From assembly GCA_016208465.1 (NCBI GenBank), contig JACQXZ010000020.1:1-38345 (forward strand): a stretch of 38,345 bases of DNA, in the 5' to 3' direction. The notes beneath the pieces were generated by a model. The model saw only the letters and a program-made list of their open reading frames with translations, ran no database searches and had not been told where the DNA came from. Shown here one piece after another: positions 15,484-22,431 of this stretch (position 1 is the stretch's first letter; every line of letters starts with the position of its first letter). The position numbers were made by a program, and so were the translations under genes. Source of the DNA: Actinomycetota bacterium (GTDB taxonomy: Bacteria; Actinomycetota; Aquicultoria; JACQXZ01).

Positions 15484-16958
15484 GTTAACTCCCTAACAGA
15501 TAATTTTGACGCGGCCTCAAGTGTCTCAATTAAAGCTTTTGCTTTCTGAAGACTTTCAAAATATTCTTTTGCAGGATCAGAATCCGCAACTATTCCGGCT
15601 CCTGCCTGAACATATACAACCTTGTCTTTTAAAACAAAAGTTCTGATTGCAATATTTAAATCCATGTGGCCCGAAAAACTTATATAACCGATTGACCCCG
15701 TGTAAATTCCTCTTCTAACATTTTCTAATTCATCAATTATTTCCATTGACCTGAGTTTTGGACAACCGGTTATTGTTCCACCGGGGAAACAAGCCTTAAG
15801 CACATCAAAACAATCTTTTCCTTTAACGATTTCTCCTCTTATATTTGATACTATATGAATAACATGAGAATAATTCTCTGTAACCATTAACTCATCAACC
15901 TTAACCGTTCCAAAATTGCTTATCCTGCCAATATCGTTTCTCTCTAAATCAACCAGCATGATATGTTCAGCTCTCTCTTTTGGATTTAATATCAATTCAG
16001 AACTTAATTCCTCATCTTCATTAAAATCAATTCCTCTCCTTCTTGTGCCCGCAATTGGCCGCGTCTCGATAACACCATTCCCATCTAAACATATTAGTCT
16101 TTCCGGCGATGAACTGATAATCTCTACGTCGCCAAAATTTAAATAACCCGCAAACGGCGATGGATTAATTTCCCTTAAAATTTTATAAAGACTTAATCCC
16201 TCCCCTTCAAAATATGTGTTCAAACGAAGCGATAAATTAACCTGAAAAATATCTCCCGCAAAAATATATTCTTTTGCCCTTCTGACAATATCTTCAAATT
16301 CATGCTGGCTAAAATTAGACTCTACTTTTCCGCTTTTACAAAATAAGTCTGGCTGATGACTAGATTTATTTTTAAGATTGGCTTCAATTTCTAAAATTTT
16401 ATCCACTGCGCTTTCATATGCTTCTCCCAAATCATTTTTAATTTTCACACTATGGATAATAAAAATTTTATTTTCGAGATGATTAAAAACAATCGCTGTG
16501 TCAAAAAACATAAAATAAGCATCAAAAACATCTACATCGTTTCTAGTGGTTTTTGGCAACTGTTCGAACCAATGGACAAAATCATAGCTGAAATAACCAA
16601 TAGCGCCTCCGCAGAAATCAGGTATTCCATTATAAGAAGAAGCCTTGTTATCCATCATTATTTTTCTTAATTCCTTTAATGGATCGCCATAAAAACTGAT
16701 ACTTTTTTCCTTTTCAATAATTTCTATAAAATTCTCTTTACTCCTAAAAACCAGAAATGGATCGATGCCAATTATCGAATACCGGGTAATCTTAGAAGAT
16801 CCCTTTAAGCTCTCAAGAAGTACACATTGTTTTTTCCGTCCAAGTTTTAAAAAAATATCAAACAAAGATTCACAAACAGGTAGAGCTTTATAAACTGCCG
16901 CTCTTTTTCTGCCTTGAGAAAGATTTTTAAATTGATCAAAAGACGGGAAAATCGACAT
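15480..16958 (-). CDS. pabB: Aminodeoxychorismate synthase component I (chorismate-binding, PabB/TrpE family)
   Basis: A 492-residue chorismate-utilising enzyme. Motifs: ETRPIAGTRRRG, KERAEHIMLVDLERNDIGRI, FPGGTITGCPKLRSMEIIDELE, and GAGIVADSDPAKEYFES. The N-terminal domain (SRYSIIG-like TRYSIIGIDPF) is also present. E. coli PabB has Lys in PIKGT; here the residue is Ala, as in anthranilate synthase and many other PabB proteins. Linkage to pabC argues for 4-aminobenzoate synthesis, but TrpE function is a real alternative. No glutamine amidotransferase subunit is in the window. A terminator lies just upstream, so pabB probably starts a new transcript. Confidence 0.82.
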   Translation of the reverse strand: MSIFPSFDQFKNLSQGRKRAAVYKALPVCESLFDIFLKLGRKKQCVLLESLKGSSKITRYSIIGIDPFLVFRSKENFIEIIEKEKSISFYGDPLKELRKIMMDNKASSYNGIPDFCGGAIGYFSYDFVHWFEQLPKTTRNDVDVFDAYFMFFDTAIVFNHLENKIFIIHSVKIKNDLGEAYESAVDKILEIEANLKNKSSHQPDLFCKSGKVESNFSQHEFEDIVRRAKEYIFAGDIFQVNLSLRLNTYFEGEGLSLYKILREINPSPFAGYLNFGDVEIISSSPERLICLDGNGVIETRPIAGTRRRGIDFNEDEELSSELILNPKERAEHIMLVDLERNDIGRISNFGTVKVDELMVTENYSHVIHIVSNIRGEIVKGKDCFDVLKACFPGGTITGCPKLRSMEIIDELENVRRGIYTGSIGYISFSGHMDLNIAIRTFVLKDKVVYVQAGAGIVADSDPAKEYFESLQKAKALIETLEAASKLSVRELT

Positions 16959-16977
16959 CAGTTATTCCTCATTTCAT

Positions 16978-17003
16978 AAAAAAACACCCAGCAAAGCTGG
17001 GTG
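16978..17003 (-). terminator. Terminator at the distal end of the integron array
   Basis: On the minus strand CACCCAGC-TTT-GCTGGGTG is followed by a run of seven T. It would stop cassette-array transcription just before pabB, separating mobile from core genes. Confidence 0.88.
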
Positions 17004-17069
17004 CCAAAAAGGCTTTCATGCTTTATAGAGCGAAGTATAAATTACCAGAGCATTTATTGCAATATTATG

Positions 17070-17118
17070 TGCAAACTATGTCCCCGTTCGCTCAGTCCGG
17101 TTGAATGAGTTGTTAAAC
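17070..17118 (-). other. Degenerate attC candidate (cassette 4 end)
   Basis: The plus-strand half TCCGGTTGAATGAGTTGTTAAAC resembles CCGCTGGAGTGATTTGTTAGCC of attC1, and GTTAAAC overlaps the stop codon of the nucleotidyltransferase, as expected at a compact cassette end. The opposite half (GCAAACTATGTCC...) is poorly complementary. I treat it as a decayed or non-functional attC. Confidence 0.35.
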
Positions 17119-17565
17119 ATCTTTATTTTTCTTCAGATAATTGGCGTCTAATTTATCTTTTTCTCTGCCCGTGGCTTCTTTGTTTTTAATAAGATTTCCC
17201 TTGGAAAGAAAGGGAATAGAAATACTTTCAATTTCTATATTTTCTTTACCCTTATAAGCTTCAATAAATTCAACCCCATCAATAAACGTTAATATATCTA
17301 TTCGTCTCGGCGCTACACCAATTTGGAAAACAATCCCTTCTTCAGTAAAAGTTTCAGGATTTATTTGTCCAAGTGGAGCACCAAATTCAGTAAGGGAATT
17401 ATATACTTTTTTTGAATTTTCAGGTGATGGTTCAACCCATATATCAAAATCTCCAGTTGCACGGGGATAACCTTGCGCGCCCATCGCGTACGCGCCAACA
17501 ACAAGGAATTTTACCTTATTGTTTAATAAGATTTGTAACATTTCTTTGTAATCTTCGTTCAACAT
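17113..17565 (-). CDS. Nucleotidyltransferase (AbiEii/MNT-like, probable toxin-type), integron cassette 4
   Basis: A 150-residue protein with the nucleotidyltransferase signature FLVVGAYAMGAQGYPRATGDFDIWV: the G-G/A loop at residues 24-30 and the DxD pair at 39 and 41. A third acidic residue probably lies in RRIDILT. Small proteins of this kind are encoded beside short partner ORFs and are discussed as toxin-antitoxin or minimal nucleotidyltransferase modules. GAGAGGAT lies seven bases before ATG. Its start overlaps the preceding small gene by 50 bases. It is the last gene of the cassette array. Confidence 0.8.
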   Translation of the reverse strand: MLNEDYKEMLQILLNNKVKFLVVGAYAMGAQGYPRATGDFDIWVEPSPENSKKVYNSLTEFGAPLGQINPETFTEEGIVFQIGVAPRRIDILTFIDGVEFIEAYKGKENIEIESISIPFLSKGNLIKNKEATGREKDKLDANYLKKNKDV

Positions 17566-17704
17566 ATAACGATCCTCTCAATGACCACAATTCAGCCGTT
17601 AGTTCCCACATAAAACTAATACATTGTTGTGGGGAGGCAGTAACAAAAGGGTCATCAATTTTTGACATCTTAATTAACTTAGTTTCATTTCTCAATATTT
17701 TCAT
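17516..17704 (-). CDS. Small partner protein of the nucleotidyltransferase (antitoxin-like), cassette 4
   Basis: A 62-residue protein if started at ATG 17704; the track's start at 17725 lies upstream of the likely transcription start. It contains SPQQCISFMWELTAELWSLRG and ends in ERRLQRNVTNLIKQ, a pattern I associate with short ORFs that precede DUF6036/AbiEii-like nucleotidyltransferases. Function is unknown; an antitoxin role is inference from pairing. Its coding end overlaps the nucleotidyltransferase start. An extended -10 sits so close that the mRNA may be leaderless. Confidence 0.65.
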   Translation of the reverse strand: MKILRNETKLIKMSKIDDPFVTASPQQCISFMWELTAELWSLRGSLYVERRLQRNVTNLIKQ

Positions 17705-17710
17705 AATTAT

Positions 17711-17720
17711 ATTATACCAT
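17711..17720 (-). promoter_or_regulatory. Extended -10 promoter internal to cassette 4
   Basis: On the minus strand ATGGTATAAT: TG, one base, then perfect TATAAT (17716-17711). No good -35. Six bases separate TATAAT from the ATG at 17704, so initiation would fall at or near the start codon. Confidence 0.6.
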
Positions 17721-17736
17721 AGCATATGTTTCTAAC

Positions 17737-18134
17737 GAGGCTGTCGAAAAAGTCATTTTAAAAAATTTATTCGGCCTTAATTTTGATTTTTTATTTAAAA
17801 CGTAAATTCTTCCGGAAATTTCAAAAATATTTTTTTATTTTATCTTTAATTATTACTTTTATTAACTTAATTTCCGGTTTACTACTTATTTCTACGCAAA
17901 CCCCGTTCCGTATCTGTATATTTTACCAATATTATGAATGATTGCGAACAATTTCCATTGGATATTTATTTTTTGTTTTCTTCTTAATGTAAATCCATTT
18001 AATCCCGGATTGTTTTTTATGTTTCCAAATACAGGTTCAATTATTCCCATTCGTTTATTATAATTTACAATTATATCTGATATTTTAGTCAAAAGAAGGT
18101 ATTTTTCTTGTAAAAAAAGTTTTTCGACAGCTTC
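17737..18134 (-). mobile_element. IS1182-like remnant (~400 bp) inserted in an attC core site
   Basis: Terminal inverted repeats GAGGCTGTCGAAAAAGT (17737) and, from the other end, GAAGCTGTCGAAAAACT bound the element. It keeps only the last ~66 codons of a transposase. AAC lies on both sides (CTAAC before, AACGTC after), a 3-bp target duplication. Removing the element restores TTTCTAACGTCAGAAATCAG, which matches the end of attC1 almost perfectly. The rest of the ~1.5-kb IS has been deleted internally. It could still be moved in trans by a complete relative. Confidence 0.85.
17892..18092 (-). pseudogene. Transposase C-terminal fragment (IS1182 family)
   Basis: Sixty-six codons reading NKRMGIIEPVFGNIKNNPG and ending NIGKIYRYG. 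This is the end of the DDE catalytic region of IS1182-type transposases: the RxGxIEPVFGxIK motif holds the last acidic residue. The first ~80% of the gene is missing, so it cannot be active. Confidence 0.85.
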
Positions 18135-18189
18135 AACGTCAGAAATCAGCGGCGGCGTTTACGCCGTCCGCTGAAGTGATTTGTTAGGC
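18135..18189 (-). other. attC3, recombination site of cassette 3 (interrupted by the IS remnant)
   Basis: On the plus strand AACGTCAGAAATCAGCGGCG, then GTTTAC, then CGCCGTCCGCTGAAGTGATT, ending TTGTTAGGC. The arms pair, leaving unpaired bases as in folded attC sites. The 2R box GCCTAAC (read on minus) complements the GTTAGGC that starts cassette 3 at attC2. The 1R box is split: its TTCT half lies at 17730-17733 beyond the IS remnant. Confidence 0.9.
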
Positions 18190-18320
18190 GCTCCAAGAAA
18201 ATAAATCCCCTTTTCTCACATGGGCCGATTTGTGAGGGCGCTAGCGCGATCCGGTGCAACCATCGGCTAGCCACGATATGTGTACTGACCTGTACTTCAT
18301 TTTCACATTCGATGTCATAG

Positions 18321-19820
18321 TTATCCACTTTTTTGTCGCTCAAGTGTTCGTAGGAGCTCTGAGTCATTTTCAAAATATCGCTTGGAGATGAGATAATATT
18401 GTAGGAATTCTTTTTTCTTTTTTGGGGGTAAACTATCGATAATTCTCGCCACATCCAAGTTTTGGTCTCCCTTTGCATCAAGCAAGTTTTTTTCTCGACA
18501 CCAATCACCCCATGCCTTGTTCTTAATTTTCAATTGTGAAAACCATTTTACGACCTGTGAATAGGGAATCTGCTTCAATATAGGATTAGGACTATATATA
18601 AACTGGTTGATTGTGCTGATTATGACTGGGAACCACCGGTCGTAATCAAGGCTTCTCTGGAGGGGATGACCCAACCCCTCGACTTGCAGGATGTTTAAGC
18701 CCCGAAACTCTGTGTTGGTTGCAACATGGTCCTCTTTCTTAAGAAACTGCAAGAGGTGTTCAGCTGGAGAAACGATATCTGCTCCACCTGCAATGAAGAG
18801 GAGCTTATGCGCGTTTTGGCGAAAGACGTTGGCTATTCGCTCATCATTGAATGGTCGCTCAAAAAGCACTTCATTGAGGAAAGCCCGCTCATCACCTATG
18901 TCATCTGGCAGATGAAACCTAATCTCATGGCATTTGCGCTTAATCTCTTTCCATTCGTCATCATAGATCCCTACCGGCTTAGTCTTGAGGTCGTCAATGG
19001 AGGCGCCTGAGTTCACTAGTATGCAATGGTCGAATAGGTCAGGATTCCTCAAAAAGGTGAACAGAGCCTGTAAACCGCCGAGAGAATAGCCTAAGAGGTG
19101 TACTTTCAGGTTGGGTCGATCGAATAAATAGTCGTAAAAGTAGTTGTCATTGGAATCCATGTTGACAGACGCATCCGCCGTATTTGTAGAGCCATGCGAC
19201 TTGCGGAGGTACCTAGCAAAGCTAGTTATCTCATTTGCTATCTGTTTAAAGCAGTAAAAAAGTGATTCAGGACGTGAAAGCATACTTTTATGCGGTTTAC
19301 GCATCATTGTAGGAGCACCCGGTGCTTGTGGCCACCTTTGCTTTGAGTTAGAACGATTTTCGTACCGTGTCCTAAATCGCTCCTCGAGGTAGCTTGTCCG
19401 ATTCAGGTGAAATGGCGTAGGAAATAGAACGGCTCCTATATACCTTAATGCGAGAGATGCGCCTATACGATCGTAGTGTGAATAATGGATATGTTCGATT
19501 TCGTTTAGGCCGTTAAGCATAATGAGAAGGTTTTGGATCTTCTGAAGAGGCAAACTCACGGCGTTTAAGGGCACATAGAAAGATAAATCAAAAGACTTCA
19601 CATGTTCACATACCCAATGAAACTCGTTCTTTCTAGCCTTTTCTTGTGAACTATTAACGACTTCATCATAAAACCTCACAAGCTTGACATTGATGTTTTT
19701 AAGAAGACCCATAGTTTCTTTGTCCAGACTGAAAGTGATGGGGAATTTGTGCGATTTTGGAGGCCACTGACGTGCGCCGAGCCGTCCGAGCGTAGGCAAA
19801 TCCTGTCTCTTGTTCTTCAT
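18321..19820 (-). CDS. Alpha/beta hydrolase, integron cassette 3
   Basis: A 499-residue protein with alpha/beta-hydrolase features: nucleophile elbow GYSLGG (Ser about 246), acid GGADIV (Asp about 348) and GLGHP (His about 385), in the canonical order. MLNGLNE near residue 101 could form the oxyanion region. A ~100-residue segment between beta strands and a ~100-residue C-terminal tail are unrecognised. GGGGGA lies seven bases before ATG. It is visibly richer in G+C than its neighbours, fitting a foreign cassette. The ~130 bases from stop to attC3 hold no convincing gene. The substrate is unknown. Confidence 0.8.
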   Translation of the reverse strand: MKNKRQDLPTLGRLGARQWPPKSHKFPITFSLDKETMGLLKNINVKLVRFYDEVVNSSQEKARKNEFHWVCEHVKSFDLSFYVPLNAVSLPLQKIQNLLIMLNGLNEIEHIHYSHYDRIGASLALRYIGAVLFPTPFHLNRTSYLEERFRTRYENRSNSKQRWPQAPGAPTMMRKPHKSMLSRPESLFYCFKQIANEITSFARYLRKSHGSTNTADASVNMDSNDNYFYDYLFDRPNLKVHLLGYSLGGLQALFTFLRNPDLFDHCILVNSGASIDDLKTKPVGIYDDEWKEIKRKCHEIRFHLPDDIGDERAFLNEVLFERPFNDERIANVFRQNAHKLLFIAGGADIVSPAEHLLQFLKKEDHVATNTEFRGLNILQVEGLGHPLQRSLDYDRWFPVIISTINQFIYSPNPILKQIPYSQVVKWFSQLKIKNKAWGDWCREKNLLDAKGDQNLDVARIIDSLPPKKKKEFLQYYLISKRYFENDSELLRTLERQKSG

Positions 19821-19860
19821 ATAGCTGTCCCCCTTAACATACTTGGTCTCTTGAAAAAAC

Positions 19861-19940
19861 GCCTAACGCCATAAATCAGCGGTGGTTACACGCGGCGCCT
19901 TTGGCCGCATTTAAGCATCCGCTGGATTGATTTGTTAGAA
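19861..19940 (-). other. attC2, recombination site of cassette 2
   Basis: Eighty bases on the plus strand from GCCTAAC (19861-19867) to GTTAGAA (19934-19940), with imperfect inner arms AAATCAGCGG and CCGCTGGATTGATTT and a variable middle (CGCGGCGCCTTTGGCCGC). Its 2R box TTCTAAC (minus) complements the GTTAGAA that starts cassette 2 at attC1, the rule for a cassette carrying its own attC. Confidence 0.92.
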
Positions 19941-20002
19941 GATTTTTATTTTTTTAAGTTGGCAAGCTGACTGCGTCCCATATGTTTATTTTATGGGTCA
20001 AG

Positions 20003-20623
20003 CTATATTTCTTTTATCCCAAAGATTATTTCAACAAAAGCTACTCTTGCATAAAAAGCTCTTGTGGTGCTTCCATGTCCAGATCCTTTTGTGCGAGGTT
20101 GAATATATTTACCCATACTACCAGTCAAAGCATTGAAACCCTCTGTTTTAATTGTATGTCGTACAAGCTCGTAATCTTCTTTGATTTGTTGCCAAAAATT
20201 TGTTGAAAGCAAATCAAAACTGTTTACATAAAGTAATTGTGATGAACTTTCTTGATTATCTACTCTTTCGCGACCGCAAATAATCATTTTTTTCATTTTG
20301 TCGAACAAGTGGCTCTTTTCAAAAGGTTTGGCAAGTACATCATCGGCATTGATCATAGTTATTGCCATTGTCTCTTTCACTTTCCAAACGCCATTCTTTT
20401 TTAGAAGTGGAACAAGTTTCAACTCCCAATAATCACCATTTGAGGCTTGTATACAATTATTACCAATACCAATAGCTTTTTCTAAAGTTAAACCCGCCCA
20501 TCCTTTATTAAATTTTTCATTTTTGAAAACTGTAATATTGTTTTTATCAGCAAGTTTTCTTAGGTCTTGTCCGATAAGTTTTTGTAGAAGTTGTGTTGCT
20601 TCAAAGCGAGTAATATTTTTCAT
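20003..20623 (-). CDS. MvaI/BcnI-like type II restriction endonuclease, cassette 2
   Basis: A 206-residue nuclease. The core GWAGLTLEKAIG (Glu48) and NGDYWELKLVPL (Asp64, Glu67, Lys69) form a D...ExK-like catalytic set of the MutH/MvaI/BcnI group. KETMAITMI and, near the end, YIQPRTKGSGHGSTTRAFYA are further segments I associate with that family. ATG overlaps the methyltransferase stop by four bases, so the pair is translationally coupled with the methyltransferase first. The cleavage sequence cannot be read from the protein. The stop lies 62 bases before attC2. Confidence 0.78.
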   Translation of the reverse strand: MKNITRFEATQLLQKLIGQDLRKLADKNNITVFKNEKFNKGWAGLTLEKAIGIGNNCIQASNGDYWELKLVPLLKKNGVWKVKETMAITMINADDVLAKPFEKSHLFDKMKKMIICGRERVDNQESSSQLLYVNSFDLLSTNFWQQIKEDYELVRHTIKTEGFNALTGSMGKYIQPRTKGSGHGSTTRAFYARVAFVEIIFGIKEI

Positions 20624-21507
20624 TGGGCAGGTATTAAATTTGTTAAATGTTTATAGTTTTCAATTTTTATCGGCTTAGATTTTATTTGTTTTTCTGATTT
20701 TTTCTCATAAAATTTTACTAAATTTTTTTTTAATTGTTCAAATCTTTTTATAGATAAATCCAAATATGATTTTTCGATTTCAATTCCAATAAATTTTCTT
20801 CCATAAAGATGAGCCATAAGTCCTGTTGTGGCACTTCCAGTAAAAGGATCAAGAATTGTATCACCTTTATTTGTGCTTGCTAAAACAATTCTTTTTAATA
20901 AATCTTCAGGTTTTTGCGTTGGGTGTTTGCCAAACTTTTTTTCAATTGGTTTTGGTGTATTAATAGACCAAACTGATCTCATTTGTAAATTTGGTTTCTT
21001 GAGCTGATCTTCCGGAAAGTCGCCATTTTTCATAGCTTCATAATTAAAAGTATGCTTAGCTTGTTTATCTTTTCTTGCCCAGATCAAAGTTTCATGACTT
21101 GCTGTAAAAAAACGACAAGAAAGGTTTGGAGAAGCATTCGGTTTAAACCAAGCAACATCATTGAGAATATGAAAATGATGGACTTGTAAAGCAAAACCAC
21201 ATTGATAAATTGAGTGATAAGTACCGCTAATCCAAATAGTTCCATTAGGTTTCAATACTCTTTTACAAACTTCAATCCATGCAAGATGAAAATCAAAATT
21301 CTTTTTCGTGCCATTTGATAAATCCCAATCGCCTTTTTTTACACTAACCATTTTCCCGTTTTGACATGTAAAAGTTCCACTTGAAAGAAAATAAGGAGGA
21401 TCGGCAAAAATCATATCCACAGAGTTTTCTGGGATTTGTGCCAAAATATCAAGACAATCAGCTTGATATAATGTGAAGTTTGACTTTTCGTAATATGGTT
21501 TATTCAT
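20620..21507 (-). CDS. DNA methyltransferase (beta-class, DPPY), cassette 2
   Basis: A 295-residue modification enzyme with circularly permuted motif order: catalytic DPPYFLSSGTF (residues 36-39 DPPY) first, and the SAM-binding LDPFTGSATTG (about 219-229) near the C-terminus, preceded by KHPTQKPEDLL. This is the beta class; the DPPYFLS...NGKMVSVKKG stretch resembles HinfI/DpnA-type adenine methyltransferases. It protects host DNA from the overlapping nuclease. N6-adenine is likelier than N4-cytosine given DPPY, but not certain. It begins about 85 bases after the attC1 junction. Confidence 0.9.
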   Translation of the reverse strand: MNKPYYEKSNFTLYQADCLDILAQIPENSVDMIFADPPYFLSSGTFTCQNGKMVSVKKGDWDLSNGTKKNFDFHLAWIEVCKRVLKPNGTIWISGTYHSIYQCGFALQVHHFHILNDVAWFKPNASPNLSCRFFTASHETLIWARKDKQAKHTFNYEAMKNGDFPEDQLKKPNLQMRSVWSINTPKPIEKKFGKHPTQKPEDLLKRIVLASTNKGDTILDPFTGSATTGLMAHLYGRKFIGIEIEKSYLDLSIKRFEQLKKNLVKFYEKKSEKQIKSKPIKIENYKHLTNLIPAQ

Positions 21508-21588
21508 AGTTTAAAAACGACCCCTATTTGATTTTTTCACCATGAGTAATACTACCAAAAATTTTTATGTTTTTCTATTATCTTTTTT

Positions 21589-21646
21589 TTCTAACGTCTG
21601 AAATCAGCGGCGGCTATCAGCCGTCCGCTGGAGTGATTTGTTAGCC
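21589..21646 (-). other. attC1, recombination site of cassette 1
   Basis: Fifty-eight bases on the plus strand: TTCTAACG, arm TCTGAAATCAGCGGCGG, loop CTATCAG, arm CCGTCCGCTGGAGTGATT, then TGTTAGCC. The 2R box GGCTAAC (minus) is exactly complementary to the GTTAGCC at attI where cassette 1 starts. The toxin stop codon is only six bases away, as in compact cassettes. Confidence 0.93.
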
Positions 21647-21651
21647 CTTTT

Positions 21652-21933
21652 TCATCGTTTCTTTAAATAATGTTTCAAGTCTCGATAATAATTTTCATGA
21701 GGCCCAATCATAATTAACTCTAAATCCTCTCCAAGCAATCGATAGGCAAGAAGATATTGCGTCGTTTTAATTTTGAATTTATGAACAAATATTTCTCTTA
21801 AGTCTCCTTTCTTTTCATTTCCGATAGATGGATTATCTGCAATTTTCCTTATCTCCTGATCTAATATCTTTTTTTCTGGTTTAGATATTTTTTTTACCTT
21901 TTTTTCAAAAGACCCTGATTGGTATATTTTCAT
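21652..21933 (-). CDS. RelE/ParE-superfamily toxin, cassette 1
   Basis: A 93-residue basic protein with the RelE-like layout: IYQSGSFEKKVKKISK at the start, a central basic strand LREIFVHKFKIKTTQYLLAY and a C-terminal GPHENYYRDLKHYLKKR. Members of the superfamily are mostly mRNA interferases or gyrase inhibitors; which applies here is unknown. It starts six bases after the antitoxin stop, an ordinary antitoxin-first operon. Its presence in the first cassette position would stabilise the array. Confidence 0.85.
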   Translation of the reverse strand: MKIYQSGSFEKKVKKISKPEKKILDQEIRKIADNPSIGNEKKGDLREIFVHKFKIKTTQYLLAYRLLGEDLELIMIGPHENYYRDLKHYLKKR

Positions 21934-21939
21934 TAGACT

Positions 21940-22158
21940 TTATCCAAATTTATATTCAGATTTTTCGCCTTGCTCCAATTCTTCTATTCCAAATAAAATT
22001 TCTTTGATGAGCGAATAGGTCAAATCCGGATTTTCCTCAACACACTTACCTATTCGGGCCCAGTGTTCAATTTGACCAGTTAATGATCTATGGTCTATCC
22101 GGCTGTATTTTTTTGCCTCATTAACAAGTTTTTCAGAGATTCTAACTGCGGCTGCCAT
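21940..22158 (-). CDS. ParD-like antitoxin, cassette 1
   Basis: A 72-residue protein beginning AAAVRISEKLVNEAKKYSRI followed by RSLTGQIEHWARIGK, the ribbon-helix-helix-like N-terminus of 'ParD-like' antitoxins, then an acidic C-terminus likely to bind toxin. GGAGGT lies seven bases before ATG. It is the first gene after attI. It has its own promoter with an inverted repeat, consistent with self-repression, so it need not rely on Pc. Confidence 0.88.
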   Translation of the reverse strand: MAAAVRISEKLVNEAKKYSRIDHRSLTGQIEHWARIGKCVEENPDLTYSLIKEILFGIEELEQGEKSEYKFG

Positions 22159-22190
22159 AGTGCTTACCTCCTTATCTTATGCTTGTCACG

Positions 22191-22229
22191 TTATGTTATC
22201 AATATACTGCATATAGCAACATAATGCAA
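22191..22229 (-). promoter_or_regulatory. Promoter and operator candidate of the toxin-antitoxin cassette
   Basis: On the minus strand TTGCAT (22229-22224), 17 bases, TATATT (22206-22201). The inverted repeat TTATGTT/AACATAA has arms at 22191-22197 and 22218-22224, overlapping the promoter, a plausible binding site for the antitoxin complex. Confidence 0.65.
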
Positions 22230-22264
22230 CGCTGCACTTTGCAGGGTTTTTGTGATTTATTTGG

Positions 22265-22271
22265 GGCTAAC
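22265..22271 (-). other. attI core site (cassette insertion point)
   Basis: GTTAGCC on the minus strand, the GTTRRRY core site between the cassette promoter and the first cassette. Recombination is expected after the G at 22271. The full attI extends toward intI but its outer limits cannot be set by eye. Confidence 0.8.
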
Positions 22272-22304
22272 ATTTACTTTTATCTTTATTCTATATTTAA
22301 TAAC

Positions 22305-22333
22305 AATATACAAATATGATCTCAAAAAGTCAA
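22305..22333 (-). promoter_or_regulatory. Cassette promoter Pc
   Basis: On the minus strand TTGACT (22333-22328), exactly 17 bases, TATATT (22310-22305), pointing into the cassette array. It starts about 30 bases before the attI core and diverges from intI, the expected Pc position. Confidence 0.82.
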
Positions 22334-22353
22334 AAAATTTACCCAATTTTTTA

Positions 22354-22381
22354 TTGAAAAGCATGCAATATTCCATATAAT
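22354..22381 (+). promoter_or_regulatory. intI promoter
   Basis: TTGAAA (22354-22359), 16 bases, TATAAT (22376-22381). Predicted start is near 22388, giving a ~44-base leader to intI. A second TATAAT at 22412-22417 lies inside the downstream palindrome. Confidence 0.75.
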
Positions 22382-22397
22382 AATGCTATTAAATATT

Positions 22398-22416
22398 TTA
22401 TACCGATTCGGTATAA
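22398..22416 (+). promoter_or_regulatory. 19-bp palindromic operator candidate in the intI leader
   Basis: TTATACCGATTCGGTATAA: two perfect 9-base arms around one T, just downstream of the intI promoter and 15 bases before the start codon. It is neither the proteobacterial CTGT-N8-ACAG nor the Firmicute GAAC-N4-GTTC LexA box. A repressor site is the simplest reading; a small RNA hairpin is the alternative. Confidence 0.6.
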
Positions 22417-22431
22417 TTTAGGAGTTTTGTT

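Noticed and set aside
18146-18508. 120-residue minus-strand ORF overlapping the hydrolase end and attC3
   Set aside because: It lies mostly in another frame of the hydrolase gene and its Arg-rich end is just the attC sequence; no ribosome site was seen.
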